The notes beneath the pieces are model-generated. The model saw only the letters and a program-made list of their open reading frames with translations. It ran no database searches and was not told the origin of the DNA. From Dichloromethanomonas sp964477085 (lineage in GTDB: Bacteria; Bacillota; Desulfitobacteriia; Desulfitobacteriales; Syntrophobotulaceae): 15,636 nucleotides of DNA. The stretch's first letter is position 1; each line of letters begins with the position of its first letter. The DNA lies in NCBI GenBank assembly GCA_964477085.1, contig CAYZDF010000063.1, positions 1-15,636 of the forward strand, read 5' to 3'. This document shows, one piece after another, positions 7,484-13,624 of this stretch. Position numbers and translations under genes: made by a program.

Positions 7484-7505
7484 AACCTATCCCTAGGGTT
7501 AGGTT
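7484..7505. promoter_or_regulatory. 22-bp near-perfect palindrome at the LRR-gene promoter
   Basis: AACCTAT (7484-7490), CCCTAGGG (7491-7498) and TTAGGTT (7499-7505) form a palindrome with one mismatched pair. Its centre lies about 42 bp before the start site predicted from the TATAAT at 7525-7530, the usual place for an activator that contacts polymerase. It replaces a recognisable -35. The divergent membrane LuxR protein is the obvious candidate binder (inference). Confidence 0.55.
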
Positions 7506-7524
7506 ACAAAAATATGAAATCTTT

Positions 7525-7530
7525 TATAAT
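7525..7530 (+). promoter_or_regulatory. -10 element of the leader ORF / LRR-protein transcript
   Basis: A perfect TATAAT lies 44 bp upstream of the leader ORF. No TTGACA-like -35 exists at 16-18 bp; the palindrome occupies that region. This fits a promoter that needs an activator. The rest of the 7295-7573 intergenic region is AT-rich and shows nothing else I can name. Confidence 0.5.
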
Positions 7531-7573
7531 TTACTATATCAAAAATCACTATTTAATAAAGGGGAAGTGAAGA

Positions 7574-7675
7574 ATGAAAAAACGGGTTCGGCAAAGAAAT
7601 TTTGAACAAAATGCAATAGGTCATTCAAATTACAATCATATTGCTTTCAAAGGAGTGAGAAATGAGTGGACTTAA
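7574..7675 (+). CDS. 33-aa leader ORF overlapping the LRR-protein start
   Basis: A short ORF with a strong ribosome site (AAAGGGG, 7558-7564) encodes MKKRVRQRNFEQNAIGHSNY and 13 more residues. It is basic at the N-terminus and has no hydrophobic segment. Its stop codon (7673-7675) lies inside the first codons of the large gene starting at 7666, a 10-bp overlap in another frame, which is typical of translational coupling. The ribosome site of the large gene lies inside this ORF. I do not recognise the peptide. It may be a regulatory leader whose translation opens the downstream site, or a small protein in its own right; chance is possible. Confidence 0.45.
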   Translation: MKKRVRQRNFEQNAIGHSNYNHIAFKGVRNEWT

Positions 7676-10600
7676 TAAAAAAAGTAGATAGTAAATGGAG
7701 CTATTTTCGAATCCTATTGCTATGTAGCCTATTTTTTTTGTCTTGCAACGGGACGGCACAGGGTGCAGTAAGTGAAAGTGATTTTTCGATTAACAGTTAC
7801 GGTGTAATTACAGCTTACAGCGGATCCGGCGGAGATATCAACATACCTTCTAATATTAATGGTATCGTCGTGACAGGCATAGGAGACAGTGTATTTGCAA
7901 ACAACGATACCATTGCCAGTGTAGTCATTCCCAGCGGTGTAACGAGTATCGGAAAATGGGCATTTTCGGATTGCAGTCAATTGACCGGCGTGACATTGTC
8001 TGAAGATCTGAAGAGTATTGATATCGCCGCTTTCGCCAGTTGCCCAAAATTAAACAATGTGGACATACCAGGTACGGTGGAAGTTATCGGTTCCAGCGCA
8101 TTCTGTAATTGTACCGAGCTGTCCGGTATAACAATACCCGGTAAAGTAACGACCATTGCTTCCTATTTATTCTTCGGATGTACTAACCTTACCAGTGCAA
8201 CCATTCCCAATGGCGTTGAAAGCATTGGAGAGAGTGCATTCTTCCGTACTGGTTTAGAAAGTATTGTCATACCCAATTCGGTTAAAACGATTGGCTATCA
8301 AGCATTTATGTACTGCACCAGCCTGGCCAATGTGAGCCTGGGGAATAACGTAACAACGATAAATACCAGTGCTTTTCAAGGTTGTACGTCCTTAACAGCT
8401 ATCACCATTCCTGCCAGTGTTGTGAATATGATGAATCTGACATTCGCCGATTGTAGAAATCTTACGGATGTGACGTTAACAGATGGTATGAAAAGCATGG
8501 GAACTGGGACATTCGCAGGATGCTCCAAACTAGTTAACCTGAAGCTTGCCAATACATTGACGACCATTGGTTATTATGGTTTTCACGGCTGCAGTGCTTT
8601 GAAAGCCTTAGAAATTCCGGATGGTATCAAGTATATTGACGCAGATGCTTTCAGTGAGTGTACAGGTTTGACAAGCGTAGACATTCCTGCGAGTGTAATC
8701 CGAATTCAAAATCTCGCCTTTTACAAGTGCTCAAATTTGGCTGCCGCCTATTTTTACGGAAACGCACCGGCAATGGGGGGCAGTGTGTTTAATGCCACAG
8801 CGTCCGGGTTTAAGGTTTATTACCTTAAAGGAAATACGACTTTTACGAATCCCTGGTATGGATATACCACGGCCGAATTTGCTTTGAAGGCTCCTATGCT
8901 GAATGCCGAAGAATATTTGGCTACCGGAAGTGAAGTGAATATTTGTTTTTCAGACAATGAAAATTGGCGCAATGCGATTACGGGCATTTACGTCGATGGA
9001 ACAGACCTGCAGTCTGACCAATATTCTGTCACTGCCGGAAATATTGCCATCGCAGCAGAGATCCTGACGGATGAAAAAAGTTATCAAATTTTCGTTACAG
9101 CTACGGCTTACGAAGATGCACCCATCGTTATTATCACCGACCCCGATTCCTGGAGTTTACAGAAGGTGGTATTGCGGAATATATCTGAAGCGGAATTAGA
9201 AATCCGTGTCGGGGATATTGATAATTTAAATTTTGGATGGCCGGATGGGTTTGAACCTTTTTCAGGTGAATCAACGCCGGTACATAGTTATCCTTGGGCG
9301 ATTAATGATGATGACGCTTCAGGGACGGACCGCATTTTCGTTGTCAGCAGTTATAACGGCAACCCTCCGTATAGTCAGGACGGCTATACAAATGAGACTT
9401 CCAGGCCGGATAACAGTGTTGAGTCCATCGTTCTGGAATATGAAATTGATGATGTAATCGTCAACACGGCAATATTGCAAATGTTTGTGGATGATTTTCA
9501 GGCCCAAGTTTGGGGGGCAAATTATCAAGTCACGCTCAATGGACAACGAGCACCGTTTCTTGAGAATATTCTTAATTCTATAGAACAAACAGGCCCGATT
9601 GGAAAATTAATTACGGTTCAAATTCCTGCAGAATATTTATCAATTGTTCAAAGCGGAAGAATTGAAATCCTGATTGATGATACAACAACTGGTGCCGGTG
9701 ACGGTTATGCGATTGATTTTGCCAGATTATTAATTAATCCGAAGAGTTTGCAATATACCGGTACAATCCAGGGCACTGTACAAAATGAAGAAGGTGACTC
9801 GGTTTCGGGGGCAACTATAAGTGCCAGCGGGACAATGACGACATGTGAAAGCGATAGCAACGGTAAGTTTATCTTGACGGATGTTTGTGCGGGATTAGTC
9901 GTGCTAAATATTGAAGCTTATAATTATCAAGCGCAGACGTTATCCGTTGATCTGAAGGCAAACGAGATAGTGACAGTAACCGTTGTACTGAATTCGCTGC
10001 CAACGTCGCCATATTTAACTGCAGATGATACCGATAATTACCAGGGATCAATCATTAATCTTGAATTTGAAGATGATGAAGATTGGCGGTCAGCTATTAC
10101 AGCCGTCAAGGTTGATGGAACGGAACTAACTGAAAGTCAATATAGTGTCGTCGAAGGCATGATCCGTATTTCTGAAGGCGTTCTGACGACAGCGGGTAAC
10201 CATACAATTGTCGTTTCAGCCACAGGCTATTTAGATGCAAGTGTTACTCAGCCGATCGAAGTGACAGACGTCCCGGTGACCGGTGTAACATTGAATATTA
10301 ACGAACTTGAGATGACGGTAGGCGGCAGCGGTCAGTTGACAGCAACCATAGAACCATTCTATGCGACCAATCTGAATATCATATGGACATCTGAAAATGA
10401 GTCGATAGCCACAGTCGACAACAACGGATTGGTGCAAGCGGTTCTTGAGGGAACAACCTACATTACGGCAGAGACGGAAGACGGCGGATATACTGCAATT
10501 TGTACGATAACGGTTAAACCAAAACCGCCGGCAGTAGAATTAAGTGATAAGGTTATCTACGTGACCACAGACAATACGTATGTATATATGAAAATACTGG

Positions 10601-10884
10601 GAACCTTTTTAGAGTCGGAAGGATATGAGATAGTTGAAAAAGGATTTATTTCCATCAAAAACCCGGAGACAAATCCTGGTACAAGATTGACACTTGAGGC
10701 TGATGGCATAACCATCATTCAAGCACCGGTTACAAACGCTGCCGGTCAGGTTTACCGCTCTATAAAAACCTTATACGGAAACACCTTCTATGTGCGGAGT
10801 TATCTGATCTATACGGATCCCGGTACGGGTGAAACAGTAACGATATATAGTGATCAAGTCGTTAAAGCAGTCAAAACAAAATAA
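7666..10884 (+). CDS. Secreted multidomain BspA-type leucine-rich-repeat protein
   Basis: This 1072-aa protein has an N-terminal signal sequence (hydrophobic core about 14-26, probable cleavage after AQGA near 34). Residues about 60-370 hold a dozen LRR_5 (BspA-type) repeats of about 23 residues, such as ITIPGKVTTIASYLFFGCTN. Two copies of the Shr-like Hb-interacting (DUF1533) type domain follow at about 409-488 and 781-865 (DxxxWRxAITxxxVDGTxL). Between them are an unrecognised domain (about 490-692) and a carboxypeptidase-regulatory-like beta sandwich (about 698-777). A Big2-type Ig domain (about 870-951) and an unrecognised C-terminal domain (955-1072) complete it. I see no LPXTG, SLH or C-terminal membrane helix, so it is probably released or held non-covalently. 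Such proteins bind host or environmental ligands; the ligand here is unknown. The start is GTG at 7666, preceded by AAAGGAG; translation may be coupled to the leader ORF. Confidence 0.85.
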   Translation: MDLIKKVDSKWSYFRILLLCSLFFLSCNGTAQGAVSESDFSINSYGVITAYSGSGGDINIPSNINGIVVTGIGDSVFANNDTIASVVIPSGVTSIGKWAFSDCSQLTGVTLSEDLKSIDIAAFASCPKLNNVDIPGTVEVIGSSAFCNCTELSGITIPGKVTTIASYLFFGCTNLTSATIPNGVESIGESAFFRTGLESIVIPNSVKTIGYQAFMYCTSLANVSLGNNVTTINTSAFQGCTSLTAITIPASVVNMMNLTFADCRNLTDVTLTDGMKSMGTGTFAGCSKLVNLKLANTLTTIGYYGFHGCSALKALEIPDGIKYIDADAFSECTGLTSVDIPASVIRIQNLAFYKCSNLAAAYFYGNAPAMGGSVFNATASGFKVYYLKGNTTFTNPWYGYTTAEFALKAPMLNAEEYLATGSEVNICFSDNENWRNAITGIYVDGTDLQSDQYSVTAGNIAIAAEILTDEKSYQIFVTATAYEDAPIVIITDPDSWSLQKVVLRNISEAELEIRVGDIDNLNFGWPDGFEPFSGESTPVHSYPWAINDDDASGTDRIFVVSSYNGNPPYSQDGYTNETSRPDNSVESIVLEYEIDDVIVNTAILQMFVDDFQAQVWGANYQVTLNGQRAPFLENILNSIEQTGPIGKLITVQIPAEYLSIVQSGRIEILIDDTTTGAGDGYAIDFARLLINPKSLQYTGTIQGTVQNEEGDSVSGATISASGTMTTCESDSNGKFILTDVCAGLVVLNIEAYNYQAQTLSVDLKANEIVTVTVVLNSLPTSPYLTADDTDNYQGSIINLEFEDDEDWRSAITAVKVDGTELTESQYSVVEGMIRISEGVLTTAGNHTIVVSATGYLDASVTQPIEVTDVPVTGVTLNINELEMTVGGSGQLTATIEPFYATNLNIIWTSENESIATVDNNGLVQAVLEGTTYITAETEDGGYTAICTITVKPKPPAVELSDKVIYVTTDNTYVYMKILGTFLESEGYEIVEKGFISIKNPETNPGTRLTLEADGITIIQAPVTNAAGQVYRSIKTLYGNTFYVRSYLIYTDPGTGETVTIYSDQVVKAVKTK

Positions 10885-10887
10885 CCC

Positions 10888-10916
10888 AAATGCAGTAAAA
10901 TCAGTAATATGCATTT
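10888..10916 (+). other. Short hairpin after the LRR-protein gene
   Basis: AAATGCA (10888-10894) and TGCATTT (10910-10916) form a 7-bp stem four bases after the stop codon, followed by AAAATC rather than a U tract. It is too weak for a reliable terminator, so the downstream peptide gene may be read through from the LRR gene. Confidence 0.25.
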
Positions 10917-10958
10917 AAAATCAAAGGAACAAATTAATGCACTCAAGAGGTGAAGCCG

Positions 10959-11102
10959 ATGAAAAAACAATATATGGAACCTGAAATTTATGTTGACGAA
11001 TACGAAATCGATAATACCCTTGGGAATTTATGCGATGTTTCAGGCGTTGCAGATGCACCGGAAGTTTATCCCGGATGGCCTGGACCACAAGAAGAAGAAT
11101 AA
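10959..11102 (+). CDS. 47-aa acidic peptide, candidate RiPP precursor
   Basis: The small gene has a good ribosome site (AGAGGTGA, 6-7 bp before ATG). The product begins MKKQYMEPEIYVDEYEIDNT, then LGNLCDVSGVADAPEVYPGW, and ends PGPQEEE. It contains one cysteine and is strongly acidic. The start resembles many short Firmicutes peptides of the MKKxYxxPEI type, and YxxP is the motif that PqqD-like recognition proteins bind in lasso-peptide leaders. A Thr two residues before a Gly (T19-L20-G21) also recalls a lasso cleavage site, but Asp/Glu are absent at ring positions 7-9 of that core, so a canonical lasso is unlikely. No modifying enzyme is in the window; a kinase-like remnant follows. The gene is likely real, its function uncertain. 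Confidence 0.6.
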   Translation: MKKQYMEPEIYVDEYEIDNTLGNLCDVSGVADAPEVYPGWPGPQEEE

Positions 11103-11126
11103 GATTCTTGCCATTGATCGACATAA

Positions 11127-11163
11127 AAGCAGGCAGGCTGTTCTTGTCGCAACCTGCTTGCTT
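11127..11163 (+). terminator. Hairpin after the 47-aa peptide gene (attenuator-like)
   Basis: AAGCAGGCAGG (11127-11137) pairs with CCTGCTTGCTT (11153-11163) with one G-T wobble and a 15-nt loop. The sequence after it (CATTGAATTT) is only partly U-rich. A stem of this kind between a peptide gene and downstream genes can raise the peptide-to-enzyme transcript ratio, or protect the 3' end. Confidence 0.5.
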
Positions 11164-11196
11164 CATTGAATTTAGAGAAAGACCTGGGCGAAACAA

Positions 11197-11573
11197 ATGA
11201 AGAGAATTAGAGTAGCCAATGTGAATATAGAAGCAGACCCCATAGACAAGAGCTTTTTAATAACAAATTTCGCAAATATCAAACAGCTGACCTATCAAAA
11301 CCGGACTTGAAGTTAAACGTAAAGTGCTATGACATAATAGCCGAACCTCAAGGGAAAATCATTGAAAAGATTTGTGACGCAACAATTATACACATGAGTG
11401 ATAACCGGTACTGCAGATATTTAAGAGACACCAATACGGGGGGGATTTTCAATGCAACCTATTATGATGAATCTTACGCCAAGGTAGAGATACAACTGTC
11501 GAAAAGCATTCCGCAAACAGAACTTACACTGCGGGATTACGAATATATGTATACCGTTTTTCTTGCGGATTGA
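11197..11573 (+). pseudogene. Frameshifted, truncated HprK-like kinase N-terminus (tentative)
   Basis: Two overlapping reading frames look like one broken gene. The first (11197-11310, 37 aa) begins MKRIRVANVNIEADPIDKSF. The second (TTG 11307 to 11573, 88 aa) continues with KLNVKCYDIIAEPQGKIIEK and ends RDYEYMYTVFLAD. One missing base near 11300 would join them as one chain of about 125 aa. The joined sequence recalls the N-terminal region of HprK-like proteins found in RiPP clusters, where the text after the YEYM-like segment would lead into the P-loop kinase domain. That domain is absent here: after the TGA the DNA gives no kinase motifs. An alternative is two small coupled genes with TTGA stop-start overlap. 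The family link is from memory and weak; the frame break is seen directly. Confidence 0.4.
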
Positions 11574-11751
11574 TCCCTAGATAAAAAGGTATTCCGAATG
11601 AAAGAACATATGATATACTAATAATTGTCAACAAGAATGGAAGATAAAGCCTCAGGCACAGATTAACCGAGGCAAAACCCAACGTAGAAGAAACAAGCTG
11701 AGAAGCTTGTTTTATGCTATTAAGATGGAAGCCGGATAAGGGGTTTAACGG
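11574..11751 (+). promoter_or_regulatory. Leader region of the kinase-like sensor with a stem-loop
   Basis: AAACAAGCT (11691-11699) and AGCTTGTTT (11704-11712) form a perfect 9-bp stem with a GAGA loop, followed by TATGCTATT. It ends 25 bp before the ribosome site (AAGGGG, 11738-11743) of the next gene. Upstream, TATACT (11613-11618) is a weak -10-like sequence. The stem could be a terminator of the preceding unit or a leader element. Confidence 0.35.
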
Positions 11752-12864
11752 ATGAATTACTGGGAAGTATACACGTTTGATACCTTTTTTGCAGCGTTAA
11801 TGATCGTCATTTGTATTGTGTTTTCCGCCTTATTCAACACGTATATTTTTATCAAAGTCCGCAAAAGTATGCTGCTGTGGAAATATCTTTTGGTTCAGGG
11901 CTTACTATTCATTTGGCTGGCGGGCAAGATCATGGAGCTTGTTGCGCCTACGGTTGCTGTCATGAGTTTTTATCTGACTTTAGAGCATATCGCGGCTATC
12001 CTTCTGGTTCCGGCGATTCTTCTTTTTATCAGGGGAATTGCAAGGTATAACTTGGGGAGGAGGATTTCCCTTAGCTTTGGTCTGATTTTCATTATTGATA
12101 TAATTTGCATCACGTATGTGTTTTTATTCCCATACAGTTATGCCGTTCATTTTGCACCGAGTGGTTGCTTTTTGTTCTTTAATGGGTATGCGCTTTTTAA
12201 CAGGCAACGTATTTTCGCGGAATTATCAGAGGTTTCGCTGGATGTCTATATGGAAGAGCATGAGGATGCGGTGGTTATTTTTGACCGGAGCGGGAATCTG
12301 ATGGATTTTAACCAAAGTGCCGGGATTCTATTCGGCTGGATGGAACCAACGGTCGCCTTGGACTATTTTTTGGCTAAAATTAGCGAAAGCATAGTCTCCG
12401 GAAAAATACCTGAAGCTTACGAGGTTGGGCAGGAACCGGCCGAAATAGGGCTGGAAGGACCGCTTGGCTTACGGTATTATTTATTCAGCAGGACGATAGC
12501 CAGGAACAGGAAAAACATGCCTGTTGCCACGGTTTTATCTTGGCACGATGTTAGCAGGAGGACAGTCCTTCTGCAGGAGCTTGAGCAAAAAAACACGGAG
12601 CTGGACCGATTGAACAGCCAGCTAAAAAATTATCTGGCGGTTGCGGCTCGGCTGGAAGAAGAAAAGGAAAAAAACCGGGTTTTTCTAGAAATACAGGAAA
12701 CCATTGGGGCCAGGCTAGCCGGGTTGATCGGAGAATTGGAACGTATGCGAGAGACTGGAAAGATTAATGAAAAGCCTGCTGATGAGAAACTGGCTGCGGT
12801 GACTCTTAGGTGCAGGGAACTGATGTTTGAAATACGCTTGTCGGTTAATCAACTGATGCCTTAG
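11752..12864 (+). CDS. Kinase-like membrane PAS sensor lacking phospho-acceptor and ATPase domains
   Basis: This 370-aa protein has about five membrane helices in residues 1-150, a PAS-like domain (about 165-268, VVIFDRSGNLMDFN), a coiled coil (about 272-310) and a short helical C-terminus. It aligns without gaps to the nearby histidine kinase over the coiled coil and start of the dimerisation domain: LEQKNTELDRLNSQL against VESKNQELAALNQRL, and FLEIQETIGA against IGGEVHDILGH. The kinase's phospho-accepting His is Gln315 here, and the entire HATPase domain is absent, yet the gene ends cleanly with TAG and has a good ribosome site. It therefore cannot autophosphorylate. It may dimerise with or modulate the kinase, or act on the response regulator encoded next (12962). 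Decay of a once-complete kinase is the alternative. Confidence 0.8.
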   Translation: MNYWEVYTFDTFFAALMIVICIVFSALFNTYIFIKVRKSMLLWKYLLVQGLLFIWLAGKIMELVAPTVAVMSFYLTLEHIAAILLVPAILLFIRGIARYNLGRRISLSFGLIFIIDIICITYVFLFPYSYAVHFAPSGCFLFFNGYALFNRQRIFAELSEVSLDVYMEEHEDAVVIFDRSGNLMDFNQSAGILFGWMEPTVALDYFLAKISESIVSGKIPEAYEVGQEPAEIGLEGPLGLRYYLFSRTIARNRKNMPVATVLSWHDVSRRTVLLQELEQKNTELDRLNSQLKNYLAVAARLEEEKEKNRVFLEIQETIGARLAGLIGELERMRETGKINEKPADEKLAAVTLRCRELMFEIRLSVNQLMP

Positions 12865-12898
12865 TAGTATGTTAACCCTAAATCTCATATATTCTGCC

Positions 12899-12923
12899 AG
12901 CCATTATATTATAATTTATGGCT
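12899..12923 (+). promoter_or_regulatory. Promoter region of the response regulator
   Basis: A TATAAT at 12910-12915 lies 46 bp before the start codon of the response regulator. It is the right half of the 13-bp palindrome ATTATA-T-TATAAT (12903-12915), and wider arms AGCCAT/ATGGCT (12899-12904, 12918-12923) enclose it. No good -35 is seen. Regulation by a dimeric protein is possible. Confidence 0.4.
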
Positions 12924-12961
12924 TAACAAGGTACTTGTACAGTTAATGGGGAGGATATTTC

Positions 12962-13624
12962 ATGATAAGAATAGCGATTGCTGACGATCAGAGGCTGCTC
13001 AGAGAAATGCTGTCCATGATGCTTAGGGAAGAGAACGAGTTTGAGGTCATCGGTGAAGCAGAAAACGGAGAAGAAATATTGCAAATCTGCCGGACCGGTT
13101 ACCCCGATATCGTGCTTCTGGATATTAAAATGCCGTCTAAGGACGGGGTATACGCCCTAAACGCCATCAAGCGTGAATTTCCGGACATGAAAGTGATTAT
13201 GCTGACGACTTTTGGGGATGAAAAGTATATCCGCGACGTTTACCGGGGGGGAGCGGACGGGTATATCTTAAAAGATATCAAGCCCCATATGCTGGTTATG
13301 ACCTTAAAATGCGTCCAGGAAGGGCTTTTTGTAGCCAATCGAAGTATCCACGCGGCTTTCCAGGAACGCGACAATTGTTCCTCTGCCAAGAGGGCGGCGG
13401 AGCTGGAGGCTATCGATAAGCTCTATGATGAATACGGCCTGGATCAGATCGATCGGAAAATTATCCGGCTGCTGATTAACGGAAAAACCAATAAAGAAAT
13501 CGGCGAAACGTTAAACTTTTCCGAAGGCACGATAAAGAACCGGATCTCACGGATCCTGAATGTCACCGGACAGAAAGACAGGACCCAGATTGCGGTGTTT
13601 GCCTTGCAGAATAACCTTATATAG
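12962..13624 (+). CDS. NarL/LuxR-family response regulator
   Basis: This 220-aa regulator has a receiver domain (1-120) with the acidic pair Asp8-Asp9, phospho-acceptor Asp54 (VLLDIKMP), Thr82/83 and Lys104, all the residues expected for phosphorylation. The C-terminal LuxR-type helix-turn-helix spans about 158-218 (LDQIDRKIIRLLINGKTNKE followed by IGETLNFSEGTIKNRISRIL). A strong ribosome site, GGGGAGG, precedes the ATG by 8 bp. It follows the kinase-like sensor by 97 bp and is convergent with the intact histidine kinase, with an 8-bp overlap of the two coding ends. The kinase is of the type that phosphorylates NarL-like regulators, so the two very probably pair. The target genes are unknown; the palindrome at 15443-15485 is one candidate site. 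Confidence 0.92.
   Translation: MIRIAIADDQRLLREMLSMMLREENEFEVIGEAENGEEILQICRTGYPDIVLLDIKMPSKDGVYALNAIKREFPDMKVIMLTTFGDEKYIRDVYRGGADGYILKDIKPHMLVMTLKCVQEGLFVANRSIHAAFQERDNCSSAKRAAELEAIDKLYDEYGLDQIDRKIIRLLINGKTNKEIGETLNFSEGTIKNRISRILNVTGQKDRTQIAVFALQNNLI

Noticed and set aside
7666..7780. Lipoprotein signal for the LRR protein (FLSC)
   Set aside because: The residue at -3 is Phe and at -2 Leu, a poor lipobox; signal peptidase I cleavage after AQGA fits better.
10959..11102. Canonical lasso-peptide precursor
   Set aside because: YxxP and a Thr at -2 of a Gly are present, but no Asp or Glu falls at core positions 7-9, and no lasso enzymes are in the window.
11292..11310. Programmed -1 frameshift joining the two reading frames
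   Set aside because: No X-XXY-YYZ slippery heptamer is in frame here; a simple mutation or stop-start overlap explains it better.
11577..11586. ATCCCTAGAT as a second copy of the palindrome core at 7489-7496
   Set aside because: Only 8 bp are shared and the arms do not match, so it is probably chance.
12873..12880. TAACCCTA before the response regulator as a half-site of the 7484-7505 palindrome
   Set aside because: A single 8-bp partial match without symmetry is not enough.
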